Notes: a model not told the origin generated them from the sequence alone. 64,000 nt of DNA from Selaginella moellendorffii (GCF_000143415.4 NW_003314261.1:2674904-2738903); one strand, 5' to 3'. Positions 1 through 11,640 are shown, counted from the stretch's first letter. A program made the numbers and translations.

Positions 1-122
1 GCACAAGAAGAACTCCACAACGTCGTCCCTGCTTTTGCAAGTAAGTGGCATTCTATCATCTCATGTTCTTCTCGCGTGAAGCCTGTTTGCTTTTGCCCCG
101 GCTTCGAAAGTCATACGAGTAA
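1..122 (+). pseudogene. 3' end of a second kinesin-8-like gene (partial, probably degenerate)
   Basis: This edge segment matches the reverse complement of the last two exons of the kinesin gene at 8629-11421. Positions 1-40 correspond to the end of its penultimate exon, ending LLLQ with a GTAAGT donor at 41. The intron matches as well, and 109-122 corresponds to the final exon. Relative to the complete kinesin there is a one-base deletion near position 11. About 11 bases are also missing in the last exon, so the original acceptor is lost; the nearest AG (109-110) would give only SYE and a stop. The homology continues into the 3' flank to about position 300. The gene body lies left of the window. 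It is either a diverged paralogue or a pseudogene; the sequence cannot separate these because only the tail is visible. Confidence 0.6.
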
Positions 123-300
123 CACGATTTTGACACTTTAGCAAACTTTTATCATTTTGGGATGCCGATGCGACCCGTGGGGGAAACAACAAACACCTGG
201 AAGTTTGATTCGTATCTCTTTATTCTTGACTTGCTTTCTTTGGGTCTGCCGTACTCATCCATCGAGACAATGCAGGAAAATGACCGAGACTCGGGGAGCA
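1..300 (+). repeat. inverted segmental duplicate of 8455-8768
   Basis: About 300 bases are related, in opposite orientation, to the kinesin 3' end and 3' flank at 8455-8768. Shared stretches include the intron core (tattctatcatctca), the TTTTGACAC block after the stop, the block around 204-222 that reads gtttgattcgtatctcttt, and the block near 251-260 (actcatccat). Identity falls gradually with indels, which fits an old duplication. Confidence 0.75.
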
Positions 301-462
301 AAATTCCAGCTTTGTTTGCCGAGGCATGTGATGCCGCGGAGAAATTATTCGCAATCAGTTTTGGTGTCCCAAAGCACACAAAGAAGACAGAGGAAAAAAA
401 AATAAAAAAGGAGAACCAAGCAAGCAAAAGAGTACTTAGAAGAGGAGCCTCACAAAAACTTA

Positions 463-2386
463 TCAAGCGTCGAGTGGCCTTTCAAGATCCTTGTACCCGT
501 TGTCGTGAACTTTTTGCTCCTCCTGCTTCACCTCCTGCTCGGTCTTCCTCCCCTTTTTGCACTTGTAGTAGACGCTCATGAACGTCCCCACTGCCCTGTA
601 CTTCTCGCGGCACGCGTTGTAGAGGGTGGCGTCGAACATCCTCCAAAAGTCGTGCTCGTTGAGCTCCGTCACGGCGTACTGCGGCTGGAAGCCGTGGTTG
701 TCGATGAGCCACTGCTCCATCTTGCGCACCGCCGCGGCGCCGTCGTACTCCTCGCCGCGGAACACCGGCTCCGGCGTGTAGTAGACGCCCACGTCCGTGT
801 ACATCTGCGCGTAGCTCGTGTCGCCCTGCCTTTGGTACAGCTCGAAGCTCGGCTCCGGTGTGATCATCGTTTTGATTGGCGTCCGGAACAAGCGGTGTGG
901 GCACAGCCAGATTGGATACACCTGGTGGCAGGGAGCGATGAGATTTGCAAAGAGTTGACGACGCAGGGTGACGCTATCATGCATGCATGGAAAACAAGCA
1001 TGAAAAAAAAAGAACTTCGAGGATGTACGTACCTCAAAGCGAGACCTTTGCAAAGAGTTTATGAGTCAAGCAAGCAAGCATAAGCAAACAAAGTAAAAGT
1101 TCGGTGCAAGGACTGGAAAATGAGAGGAAAGTGCGTACCTCAAATTCTCTGTCCGAGAATTCCAGCGCATCCGCAACTTTGTGGAGCGGTACCAGCATGT
1201 CCTGGATGATGTGCCTCTCGTGGTAGTAGTTCCTGATAGCGTCACCCTGCGTCGCCTTGAGGAACGAGACCTTGGGAGGCATCGCCCAGCCCATGAGCCA
1301 GCGGAACCAAAACTGGTCCGCGAATGGGAGGATGAGCTTCCCCTCCCAGTACAAGCACCGGGTATGCCTGTGGTAGTACTCCCGCGTTGGAATGTACTCC
1401 ACGAACTCGCCCTTGTCCAGCGCGGTCTGTGCGTGCTGGTAGAACCACGGCTTAAACCACCACCCTTGCTCGTTGATCTTGTTCCCCCGCTGCTTGGCTT
1501 CCTCCCGAGACGCGTATCGTCCCGTCATCATCACCCCTTCGTTCCGGTTGTAGATCATCGCCTCCACGAAGTCTGGAACCTTGTCAGCGCTATCCTGGTC
1601 GCCATCGGCCGGGCAGAAGCTATCAATGTATGCCTGCGCCAGATCTCGCAAGCTCCCGCGAACTGGAATATAAGTCACCTTCATGTACTCCTTGACTGGG
1701 ATGAGCTTGATCTCGGCGGCCACGAGCAGCCCAAGAGTTCCCTGTGACCATGGGATGGCGTAGAAGAGCTCCTTGTGCTCGTTGTCAGCAGTAGCACGGA
1801 CGAGGCGGCCGTCGGCGAGGATGATCTCGTAAGCCACCACCGTGTCGGAGAAGAGGCCGTAGATGTGGGAGCTGCCCTCGATGCCATAGCCGTTGATGAG
1901 GCCGCCCACTGTGAGATCGTCGAGCTCGGCCACCACGGCCAGGGACACACCGAGCGGCACCGTGGCTCGTGAGATCTGGCCCATGTTGACGAGAGGCTCC
2001 ACTCGCGCGATCATGTTCTTGGTGTCAATGTCGAGAATCTGGCCAAAGGGCGAGAGATCCACCTCGAAGTGGCGCGCGCGCTTGTAGTCCACGTTGCGCA
2101 TCCCCACCGCGACCCATGGCTTCCTGGCCGTGCAAACGAGGCCGTCCTTCTTGGGATCTCGCTCCTTGAGGCGCTTGATGACCTTGGCGACGTTAGCGTC
2201 GTGCTCCTTCTGGCGCTTCTTGTAGGATTTGGAGGCGGACCACTGCGAGCGGAGGTAATCCAGGGAGTAGAAGGTGAAGGAGCACGGCAGCACGACGAGG
2301 ATGACGATGATCCAGCGGAACTGGACGGCCCAGTCCACCCAGGAGCGCGCCTTCTTGGGGCGGAGAGGCTTCTCGAGGTCGGACAT
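463..2386 (-). CDS. DWF1: Delta(24)-sterol reductase (DWF1/DIMINUTO)
   Basis: FAD-dependent reductase of the DWF1/DIM/seladin-1 family, which reduces the C24(28) or C24 double bond of phytosterols en route to campesterol, sitosterol and brassinosteroids, on the ER membrane. Coding exons (minus) are 2386-1139 and 921-463, giving 568 aa, close to the 561 aa of Arabidopsis DWF1. The N-terminus has one membrane anchor (about residues 23-45). The FAD-binding PCMH domain follows, including the family-typical VGGLINGYGIEGSSH. The second exon starts with VYPIWLCPHRL, a conserved family block. A probable 5'UTR intron (2634-2387) ends with CAG directly abutting the ATG. The coding intron (1138-922) contains odd repeats, described in the findings. 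The gene is divergent from the coiled-coil gene starting at 3269. Identification is secure; enzymatic activity is inferred from family. Confidence 0.96.
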
Positions 2387-2634
2387 CTGCGAGGAAGAGA
2401 GAGCGATGGGGGATTACTCCGGCAGGAATCGATGCGACGCCGCGAAGGACAGATTCTCGCGAGGAATGGATGCAGCGAAGATATTTCGAGACGAATCGGA
2501 GGTTTTTCACGAAGAATCCTACTGCATGCATGAAGCACTGTTCTTGTCGACAAAGATTTGGGAGGAGGAGAGGGTAATGATCATGCAATCGATGCCATTG
2601 CAAACGGAGTGGAGATTTCGCGAGAAAAACGTAC
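2387..2634 (-). other. 5'UTR intron of DWF1
   Basis: On the minus strand a GAG|GTACG donor at 2635/2634 and a polypyrimidine CTTCCTCGCAG acceptor at 2389-2387 frame a 248-nt intron. Its acceptor lies immediately before the start ATG. The exon upstream of 2635 would be untranslated leader. Confidence 0.6.
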
Positions 2635-2639
2635 CTCGA

Positions 2640-3149
2640 TCGAAATATTGGAGCTGCGGGTCCACTCGAGATGCCGACGTGAGAGAGCGCCTCTCGCTTC
2701 TCACAAACAATGCCTAAATAAAAGAGAAGGCGATTCTACAGGACCAGATTTAATCTTCGCCGTCGGAACCGCTGACGCGTCAGATTTGTTCCTCCACGGA
2801 ATGTCCACGCGATTTGTATCATAAAAGAATGCCTGGATTGATGCCAATCTCAATGCCTGGCATTTTACTTTTTTCTATAGCTTCAAACGTGGAGGGAAAA
2901 TTTGTGGGCGCGGGAAGTCCGTACGCGCCATATGGCCCATCTCGTGTTCTAGATTTTCCTTCCACCCAGTGAGTGAGCTCGATAGAAGGTGCTAGGGTTA
3001 GCGCCGGGCAGTGCGAGCGGCGATGGCGCTTTGATCCACCGAGGTATGGATTGGGTTTCCGGCCGTGATTTCGAGGCTACATTGTTATGTTGATGGATTC
3101 GCAGCGCTTTGGATGAATAATCTCGCGAACTGGATTTCTCCCAAGAACA
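2640..3149. promoter_or_regulatory. divergent promoter region between DWF1 and the coiled-coil gene
   Basis: No coding sequence is seen here. The region separates the leader of DWF1 (minus) from the leader of the gene at 3269 (plus). The second half contains probable untranslated exons of the plus-strand gene, for example a CGAG|GTATGG donor near 3043 and a TTCGCAG acceptor near 3105. No TATA box could be assigned with confidence. Confidence 0.4.
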
Positions 3150-3263
3150 ATGTCGATAGGTATTTGTTCTAACGATCTAAGACCCGCGCTTTAATTCTAT
3201 TGGATGTTTCAGATGCTCCTGGGTGTCCAGCTTGTGACAATGAACTTTGGAGGTTGCTCTAGA
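3150..3263 (+). promoter_or_regulatory. leader with duplicated start exon / possible uORF
   Basis: An ATG at 3150 (MSI, ending in phase 1 at 3159 with a GT donor) can splice to an exon beginning at 3213. That would give an 18-codon reading frame (MSI-DAPGCP..., ending with TAG at 3261-3263). The main gene begins in exactly the same way: ATG at 3269 (MST, phase 1, donor at 3279) spliced to 3333 (E-TPGAQ...). The two start-exon/intron/acceptor units look like a tandem duplication, leaving the first as an upstream ORF. Confidence 0.45.
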
Positions 3264-3268
3264 CAACA

Positions 3269-4997
3269 ATGTCCACAGGTACTGCTTTTCTTCTTCTATT
3301 TTCCTAGAAACTCTTCTTTTGTCTTTTATCAGAGACTCCTGGCGCGCAGAGAAGGCCCGTAAACAAAAGAGTTAACGCTGAAGGTGGTGGTTTCAATGCG
3401 GCTTATCCTCACAAAGCTTTCAAAACGGTGGTGGCGATTCCTCCCACTAATGCTGCTGCTGCTACTCCTGGCATGGATGGTCAGTTGTGTACTCCGTTCC
3501 AGCAGACTTTGAAGGAGGCATACTCAACGCCGTCAACTGGACGAACACTTACACCGCTCACTCCAAAGCTTTCGGGGAAGCGAGACGTTGTCCACAGGCT
3601 TAGACAGCAGCTCAAGAACCGGGACGAGATGATCATGCAAATGCAGACTCAGATTCTAGAGCAGAGCCGGATTATCCATGTGCACCAGTTACGGATCGGT
3701 GATCTCGAGCTTCTTTTGACGGCAGCAAATAGATCGCTGTTTGTAGCAGAGCAGGAGATTGAACAGCTGCAAAAGCTGCTGGCCGAGTGCTGTAGTTGCC
3801 GGTCCGCTTCGTGCCAAGTTAGGAAACTGGGGAGCCTACATGTTGAAGACAAAGTTTTCAAGGCACAGAAGAGATGGACGTGTGAAAACCAGCACAAGGA
3901 CATGAGAGATTTGGTCTCTGAAGCAAGAAGGCTAACGGAAAAACTTAAGGTCGTTGGAGAAAATAAGCGAGGTCAGGCACGAGAGTACGAGAAGGAAGTT
4001 CGAAGAGTAAGATCAGAACTGTCGGAAGCAAAAAACTTGGCATCAAAGAATGCGTCACTCTTCCAAGCTTGTGACAAGGAGCGAGCGAAGCTGAGTGGGA
4101 CCTTGACCAAACTCCAGCAAAAGCTCGAGTCTCAGGTTTGTGTAGTTTCTTTCTGTGCCTCCGTGTGTCTTTTTTATATTTAACATCATGCTTTTCCTTT
4201 GACAGGCAATCAAGCTAGAGCACAGAAGAGCTAGCAGATTTTCCGAGTTTTCTGGCGATCCCGTTGCTGTTTGCACTGAAGGGCAAGAGTCGGAGAACAT
4301 GGTTGATGCAAGGTACGGTCTCACTTATTTAATGTTCTTAATAATTTTGGCTTAGTATTTTCACAGTGCACCTATGTGTTCTTCTGCGAGCCACTCCTCG
4401 TCAGTTGGGACAGGCATGGAAAGTGGCGACTTCACAGCCGACTGCAGAGATATCCAGTCTCCTCCACCAAGTCAGAGGCGTTGGGAGGACGAAATCTCGC
4501 AACTTTCGTTCGAGATGAAACAGGTGGTGGTCAGAGACAAGGAGCAGGATAGTCCCAAGCACAGTACTGAAGAATCGCCCGTGGTTAGAATAGGCAGCCC
4601 GGAGGCTTACGTCCGCAGTAGAAGTAGGAAAAACAGCAGCAGCGAGAGCAGCGATGGCAGCTTCAAGAGGTTTGTGTTCGACATGAACCGCGACAGTGGT
4701 GGCGGAGTTGTGATGCTCAATCACACCGACGAGAGCTACTTTGGAACGAGGATACTTCCATCGGCAGGAGCAAGCCAGCCAGCGAGTACCGCGACTCTCT
4801 CACCGTTTTCGAAGATGATGGCCAAGCTTGATTTGCTGCAGCCATCGCCAGCGGCGTCCTTGACTGATTCTTTGATCGTCGTGGAGAAGATCGAGCGAAG
4901 TATTGGATCAGTGGACTCTGCCTTCGATAGAATTCTCTATGACAACACGTTGGACGACATGGTTAGAGTTTGCTCGCCACCCGATGGTTCCGAGTGA
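3269..4997 (+). CDS. unrecognised coiled-coil protein
   Basis: The model has four coding exons: 3269-3278, 3333-4135, 4206-4312 and 4367-4997, giving 516 aa with all phases matching. The first 75 residues are basic and S/T/P-rich, including two TP-containing patches (TPLTPKL) that could be proline-directed kinase sites. A long heptad-rich helix follows, roughly residues 85-260. It begins KRDVVHRLRQQLKNRDEM and includes a short cysteine-rich patch, CCSCRSASC. The C-terminal half is low-complexity, Ser- and acidic-rich. No enzyme motif is visible. A structural or cytoskeletal role is possible from architecture alone, but I do not recognise the family. The start is the ATG at 3269, because the upstream alternative at 3150 leads into a stop. 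Confidence 0.8.
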
Positions 4998-6800
4998 TTT
5001 CAATTTTGGTTGTACATTTTGTTGATGCGTGACCTACCATTCCAGGTTTTTGCCGTGCTTTGGATTACCACGGTTTGTGTGAGGAGTTTTTTAAGCTTCT
5101 AGCACTACTATAAACCTGTATACAGCTTTGAAAGTTATGGAGCATTTGTTTGTATTTCCAATGTTGCTACTGTTAAAAAATGCAAGTGGAAGCGGCATGG
5201 ATTGGCAAAAAAGGTAAAAGCTCTGTCAAGAACTACTATAAAAAAATGCTATAGCCAGTTAAAAAAAGTGAAAGGTGGATAGAAAGTTAAAAAATAGTTT
5301 AATAATATACTTTTTTGTGTTTTCTTGCCAATCTCTCTAAATTTATCATATTACTTTTAAACAAGTTTTAAGATTGTAATCATTATAATTCTGATTCCAT
5401 TTTTGCAACTACCATTCATCTTATATAAATTTCATTTGTTATAATTAATCCCACCCTTCCCTCCAAATATGTTAGCTTTGAAGACAAGAATAAAATTAAT
5501 ATTTTGCCATTGCATTTACCTTATGATTATCCTATTGATCTTATGCTGGGAAAATCATCACCACTTAGTCCTATTTATAATCTTTCACTAACAAATTGGA
5601 AGCATTGCACATATTTTGGAGGGTTTTATTTGGCATCTTCTAATGCATTTATTTCTTTTATATACAAAAAGAATGGGTTAATATTTGACTATTGTGGCAC
5701 AAACAAAGTCACTGTCCCTCCCAATTAATTGAAAGGGTGATGAGTGTGGAAGCCAGTTTTTTATATTTATTATGGCCACCTTCTCATTTGACTAATGCCC
5801 CATTGTTGATTTTTTTGATTATATATTTTAATGACATTTTATCTTCTCTGAGACTTAGAAGAATATAACCATCATATTCACTCTGCTTACTATCTTCAAG
5901 AATACAGTTTTTTTTACGAAGTTGAAGAAATGTTTTTTTATTTAAATTTGATAGATTGATTAGAATTCAACTCTACAGCTGTGCAATCTATAATTATCAT
6001 GAATGTTTCAATATTTCTTTGTTGGTCCTATTTATGGGATGATGAGTCTAGCTAATCCCACCATGGCAGCAATTCTAACTCACAATTCTTGAAAATTTTA
6101 TAGAAAATTATAAAAGTACCTTTAAGATTTCCAATATAATAATTTATAAATTGGACAATGATCCTCATCGAGTTATTCTCACTACTACTATATGTTAGAA
6201 CTTGTCCAAAGATTAAAAAGGCATCATTACAAAGATGGAGAAAAGGCCTCCTATTGCGGCTTTTATGAATGTTCATTCTTTTTTCAGGGGCTGTATCAAA
6301 CTCTCACTCGAAACTTGAAGATGAGGATCATAGTCTAGTTTCTACTTGTTCTAGAATTAATTACATATTTATTGGTCAATTAGACCAACTCAAAGCAAAG
6401 ACTAATCAGAATTTGTGCACTAAGATTCCTGGAAAAAAGTTATTTAAAAACGTTATAGACATTTTGGTAGCCAAGGTGGCATACTACCTTTGCGAGATGG
6501 AGTGATCTGATCAAGGCTCATTACAAAAATACTTAATGAGGGACCATGAGAGTGTGAGGTAAAGTAAGTTCTATTCTCCTCAATCGGGCACACGTGGAGA
6601 GTAATCACGTTGTATTGCAAGCTTGTAGCTTTCTAAAGCCTAATCTGTCCAATATTGCATATAAATCATACAAAGAAGATATAGAGTTTGTCTAAAGCAA
6701 AGGAAGAAAGTCAGCATATAGTTATAGCTATGAAAAATCCAAATAGTTTCAAATTAGCAACTTCTATTTTGATCAGTATTTAAGTTTGGATTTATTTATG
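4998..6800. other. AT-rich intergenic DNA
   Basis: About 1.8 kb of AT-rich sequence with no supportable gene. Around 5975-6065 it contains a diverged copy of the segment near 7140-7230; both share the gcaatct, tgtttcaat and tctttgttg blocks and a ctagct block. This suggests degraded repeats. Confidence 0.6.
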
Positions 6801-6806
6801 TCCCAT

Positions 6807-8329
6807 CTAGCTTTTGCATTGGAATACAAGACAACATTCCCATCCTTCTGGATGACCAATGATGAGCTCATGACCACTGCCTAGGAGTAGACCACAAGCT
6901 AACATCTTTTCTGTCAAACAGCCCAAGAACTCCCTCAATAGAAAGCATAAGAACACAATTTGGGGCATGCATTCCACTTGCCCACACAAACCTTGCATCA
7001 TTTTCTCCCAACTCGAAGCAAATGAGGTTACGTGCACCCGTCACATAGAGGGCATAATGCTTGTCATGGGACAAAAGCAAGCCACCCTCGGACAGCTTTG
7101 AGTTGAACGGACTGCTACTCTCCAATTCAAGCCCTGCAACTGAGCAATCTGTAGCTTCTGCTATTCTGATGTATGTTTCAATGTTTCTTTGTTGATTTTT
7201 TTCGTGAATCTAGCTGATATGGCCATGGCGGTGGTGCTCGTGGTGTTATCAATGGTTGATAACTAAATTCAAGGATATCTTTATCACGATGGGCCTCAAA
7301 TTGACGTGGGTAAAGACCTGACTTAGGACTCCTGACGCTCAAGAGTCGAGCTCTCACCTTTCTAACGAGTACACCAAGTTGGATCTTGAAAATGTAGCCT
7401 GTGATATATGAGAAGGAGCCCGAAGAGCATCCTTGTCCACCACCAGTGGCGAGATCAGTGCCATACAGACCGCAAGCCCAATAGACGGGTTGAGACCCAA
7501 TTGTATCAAAACCTTGCAGTGCTCTTGCACCAGTTTCTATCGTTGCATCATCCCTGAGCCGATTTATATGCTCAAGTATCATGTCTAGAGTCCTGTTGAA
7601 CAACACCTCGACGTTGACATAGTCAGAGCCCTGTCACTGTAGTCCAACAGCTGTGGAGATTATGTAGCATGAATCCCAACATCCAATAAACTGCCATAAG
7701 GAAAATTAGTGTCTCGAGTAGAAAAAAATAGGGAGAAAGAGAAAAAAGAGAAAAGTTCTTATAATAAGGAAAGAGGAAAAAGAGATAAAGACAAGCTTAT
7801 AGTTTTGTCTTAAAACGTTAATTCTAATGCAAATAATTTTCTTATCGTTATAATCCACAAATTAATAACCATGATTCTTCCCTTGGTGTTCTTCACGTCC
7901 GATCAATGGTCCCAGTCCATGCTCATGGCTACGAACTGGATGTTCGGACAGTTCCTCAGCACCGCCAAGCCATGTGACAGCCAAGAGGGAAGATTCTTCA
8001 TGTGTCGGAAAGCTCTTGCCTGGCATTCCAGTAGGCACAGCATTGGCCATCCTTAGCAAATGACGGGTTCGCGAGCAGTATCACGCCGAGATACTCCCCG
8101 AAGTGATATCCTTCGCTTCATCGTCAAATACAGTAGTGAAGGAGTCCCACAGCGCCTGAGCGAGATCGATGTCTTGGTTGTCGAAGCCGCTGCAGCTCTC
8201 GGCCGTGGCATCCCGCCAAAACTCCTCGGAGGGATCCAGCAGCACGAGGGGAATGGCCAGGCGTCTTAAGGAGGCCCTCTGTAGGCGAGGTAGCGACGGC
8301 CGACGGCATTGAACTGGTATGGCTTCCAT
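6807..8329 (-). pseudogene. bulb-type (B-lectin)-like remnant cluster
   Basis: Several broken minus-strand frames lie in a row. The 6868-7125 piece has the cadence of a bulb-type mannose-binding lectin repeat: a GGLLLS strand, an ALYVTGARNL strand, a VWASG turn and a closing DVSLWST. The upstream pieces (7178-7606, 7862-8059, 8081-8329) are open but unrecognised, and stops separate them with no convincing splice sites. The most likely reading is a decayed lectin-domain gene; only the lectin part has any family resemblance. The neighbouring repeat near 7140-7230 also occurs at 5975-6065. Confidence 0.35.
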
Positions 8330-8628
8330 ACCAGATCGCCTGGTCCCTCAGAGTCGATACCTCCTGTTGATGGGATCCGCAGTCGTCTTTAGATCGGATC
8401 AAAACTCGATGCTATGCATAACTGGGTGTTGTGTCTCGAAGCACACAAAGAAGAGTAATACAATAGGGAGTCAGTCATGTGCATCGTCTCCATGGATGAG
8501 TCCGGCAGAAAGTGAAACATAAAGAGATACGAATCAAACTTACAGCTGTTTGATGTTTGCTACGCTCGCATCGCAATCCCAAATCATAAAAAGGAGTCCT
8601 GTTGTTTTGTTACAGTGTCAAAATGGTG

Positions 8629-11409
8629 TCACTCGTCGGACTTCCGACGTCGGGTGAATCCCGGCTGTGGAAACAACAAGGAGGCTTCACGTGAGAACAA
8701 CATTTGAGATGATAGAATACTACTTACTTGCAAAAGGAGGGACGGCGTCGTGGAGTTGCTTCTCGTGCACCGAATCCTGTCCGCCAGGGATGGACTGTTT
8801 GATCCACCAAGGTCCCAAAAGCTCCGCTTCTTGCTCGTGACTTCGGCCTTGGCGGGCGAGAAGAATCTAGACTTGGTCGCGCTTGGACTCTCGGGAGCAG
8901 CAGCTGGCTCTGGTACCCCTGGAGTTGCAAACGAGAGCTTCGATTTCCTCGCGGGCTTCATCTTCTGCTCGGAAGTGAGGGGAGCTGGCCGGCCAGATGG
9001 TGGAAGATTGGTAGCCAGGCCTCTCGGCGTCTCGCTTTGCATGGCTTTGCCTCTCGGTGTTGTGGCCACCACCCTCCCGTCCTTTTGCTGGCTTAGCTTC
9101 TTTATCATGTCGTCCTTTTGCTTCACTTGCATTGTCAACGCGGCGATGCTGTTGCTCATCTCCCCTTCCTTTTTCCTGTGCTGCCTTTGCACGCGTAGTG
9201 CCTCCTTCTCCATCATCTCGATCGCCTTTTTCAGCTCCCTTACGGTCTTCTCTGCGTCACGGTTGACACGAGGGGAGAGTAGTGCAGTAGCCTGGTACTC
9301 CGGGAACCGGTTTGGAGATGCCAGGGGATTCTTTACTGGAGACTGCAGCGGATCCTTCGTCACCGAGCTGAACTGAAGCGCTATGTACTTTTGCTGCAGG
9401 CTTGCTAGTTGGAGTCTCAGCTGCTGGTTTTGCTTTTGCATTTCTAGAAGTAACTTTGTCTGTTCCTCCTGGGACTCTGGAATTTCCAGCTCTTCCTTGG
9501 CAGTGACCTGTGCCAGGGAGTGAGTAACTTAAAATACATATAAAGATGCAGGTCATTACCTTTGTTCGAATTTCTTTGGCTTTGTCAGCCCAGTGAAGTG
9601 TGTTTTGAGTCTCACCAAAAGAGACATGGCTTGGCGTGATGTTTGCTATCATGGCAGTTTGGCATGCTCCTCCCAGAGAGTCCTATTATCGCACGGTTCG
9701 ATTTCACAATTACAATTTCAACTTGTGTACCTTTAGTAGCTGAGTAAGCTTGGAGTTTCTAAAAGGAACATGCTTGTCACCCTCGACCAAAGCTTTGATA
9801 CATCTGCTTAGTGCAAGCAAGGATTTGTTGATATTCGCCCCCTCTATAGACCTTAAACTTCGCTGGTCGGTAGCCAGTGCTCTTTCCGATCCTGCAAGGT
9901 CAATAAGCGAAAGCTTTCCTATCCGTGTAATGGTACTGGTCTCCATTCTCACTTTGTACTCTGCAGTAACCTGTAGCTTGTTTGAATTACGTGCTGACAA
10001 AATGGAAAAGTAAAGTAATAAACCTGCAAGATAGCGTGCGATCGAGATGATGTTTCATTGATCCGAGTCGGCTCCGTTGTTCTGTGCTGGTTTCCTCTTT
10101 GAAGCAACAGCATGACCTGGACGCATACAACGGAGAGTCATGAAATGCAACTCATCTGGTTACAGAAATCGCTCACCTCTTCCGCGGAAAATGCTTGATA
10201 GTGAGTGAGCCCCGCGGTAGTTATTCCCTGTACAACGAGAGCATGAATCGACAATTAAAAAACCAAACTGACACAGACCTTGTTGTCCTCTCGTATAATC
10301 AGCGGCCGTCCAGGCGATAGCAAATCCACGACAGTCTCGTTGTAGACCTCCAAGTAAGATAAGCTAACTAAATAATCACCGTCTTTACTTCGGTCCTTGA
10401 GCTTGGAAAAGAGGTCCTTAAGTGCCAAAACCATGACGCCGGGCTGACTTACGGTTCCCAGCATGGTGTACGTCTTTCCGGCCCCTGTTGCCCCGTAGCA
10501 AAAGACTGACGCGTTTTTGCCTTGAAGAACTGCCTCTACGAGATCAGCAGTACTGGAAACAAAAGAGCGACTTAAAACGGCAAACTAGAAACAAAAGCAC
10601 CGAGCATACCTGGTATCATAGACCTCTTGCTGCCCAGTGTTCTCGTGAAACACGGCATCAAACACAAAATGGCGGCCTCGGACGCGCTTGAGCCGCAAAT
10701 AATCCGTTTCCAGTTGCATCTCGGTGAGAAAGATATCCTTCTTGTCAGCAACACGCACAGAACTTCGAGCACCAGCATCCTTTTCCTTCTTGGACAGTGG
10801 ACGGAGCCGAACGTAGACCATTATCCTGCCAACTTCTTCAGGATCATCGCATTTCCCTCGAAGAAAATGTGATCTCAAGTCCCTGCGCCTGGATCCCGAC
10901 CTGGGGGTGGTGCTCTCCCCTTGACCCTGCGGCGAGCTCGTCTTCTTACACCCAAACTCGATGCCTGTTAGCACGGGCCGATCGTTGATATTCCGGTTTC
11001 CACACGAAGGAGGAGGAGTGCTGTACACCACAGTGGAGGAAACTGGTGGTGGACAAGCCAAAAAGCTTTCGTGCTGGATCCTTCCCTTGGACGAGCATCG
11101 CAGTAGCATCTTGCTGATTTCGTCGCTATCATCCTCTATATCCATCGGGACCACCTGTGCTTGAGCTTGCCTAGACGATGATCGAGTCATGACCCGGGGC
11201 GTGAAGAGACTCACACTGGCATGGCTAGTCTTGAGTGGCTGCTGCTGCGAGGAATTCTGGAAATTTTCTTGCGGCGGCTCAGCGTTCTCCTTGAGAACCG
11301 ACTGTGGAGCGAGATTTCGCTGCTTCTCTTCCACGAATCCGGCGGCATTGCTCAGCTTGCATCCCAGTGGCGTCTTTCCCAGTGCAGACTGTGAGCGCGT
11401 CACAGGCAT
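8629..11409 (-). CDS. kinesin-8 family motor protein
   Basis: Microtubule motor of the kinesin superfamily. Coding exons (minus): 11409-10610, 10552-10279, 10227-10177, 10116-10024, 9970-9731, 9682-9560, 9507-8728 and 8664-8629; about 798 aa from MPVTRSQ. An ATG four codons earlier at 11421 is also possible. The motor domain (about residues 200-585) has Walker A GATGAGKT, switch I NETSSRSH, switch [10 protein letters not shown] and the following [22 protein letters not shown] and the [17 protein letters not shown] loop resemble KIN-8 (KIF18/Kip3-like) members such as Arabidopsis KIN-8A. A neck and coiled coil follow, then a basic S/P-rich tail. Kinesin-8s usually control microtubule length and chromosome alignment; that role is inferred. 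Three CCGGTT motifs lie upstream at 11641-11679. Its 3' end is duplicated at the left edge of the window. Confidence 0.93.
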
Positions 11410-11640
11410 TTCTAGCCGCACGCATTCCCGGGAGGGAGGAAGCGAAGAACTCCCCCGGAGCGCTCGATCCCTAGAAAACCTACCTCGGAATTCGATGGCG
11501 CTGCTTGAAATTCCTCACGGCCACGCGATTTCCGTCGCACAGATCGAAAAAATTTCCTCCCTCTTCTCGTGGTATCGCTCGCTCGCTTCGCGCATACAAT
11601 GCTCTTCTTCAAGCTCCCATAAATTGGAACGTTGGAGTTA

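Noticed and set aside
152-581. Open frames on both strands next to the DWF1 3' end (for example 162-581 plus, 152-466 minus)
   Set aside because: They lie in the duplicated kinesin 3' flank. The homologous stretch near 8455-8620 has indels that break both frames, so coding selection is not supported.
1181-1747. Long plus-strand frame inside DWF1
   Set aside because: It is the complement of a strongly conserved coding exon and has no protein features of its own.
375-8457. A 16-nt match (aagcacacaaagaaga) at about 373-388 and 8435-8450 in the same orientation
   Set aside because: The surrounding homology between these regions is inverted, so this direct match does not fit the duplication and may be chance in A-rich sequence.
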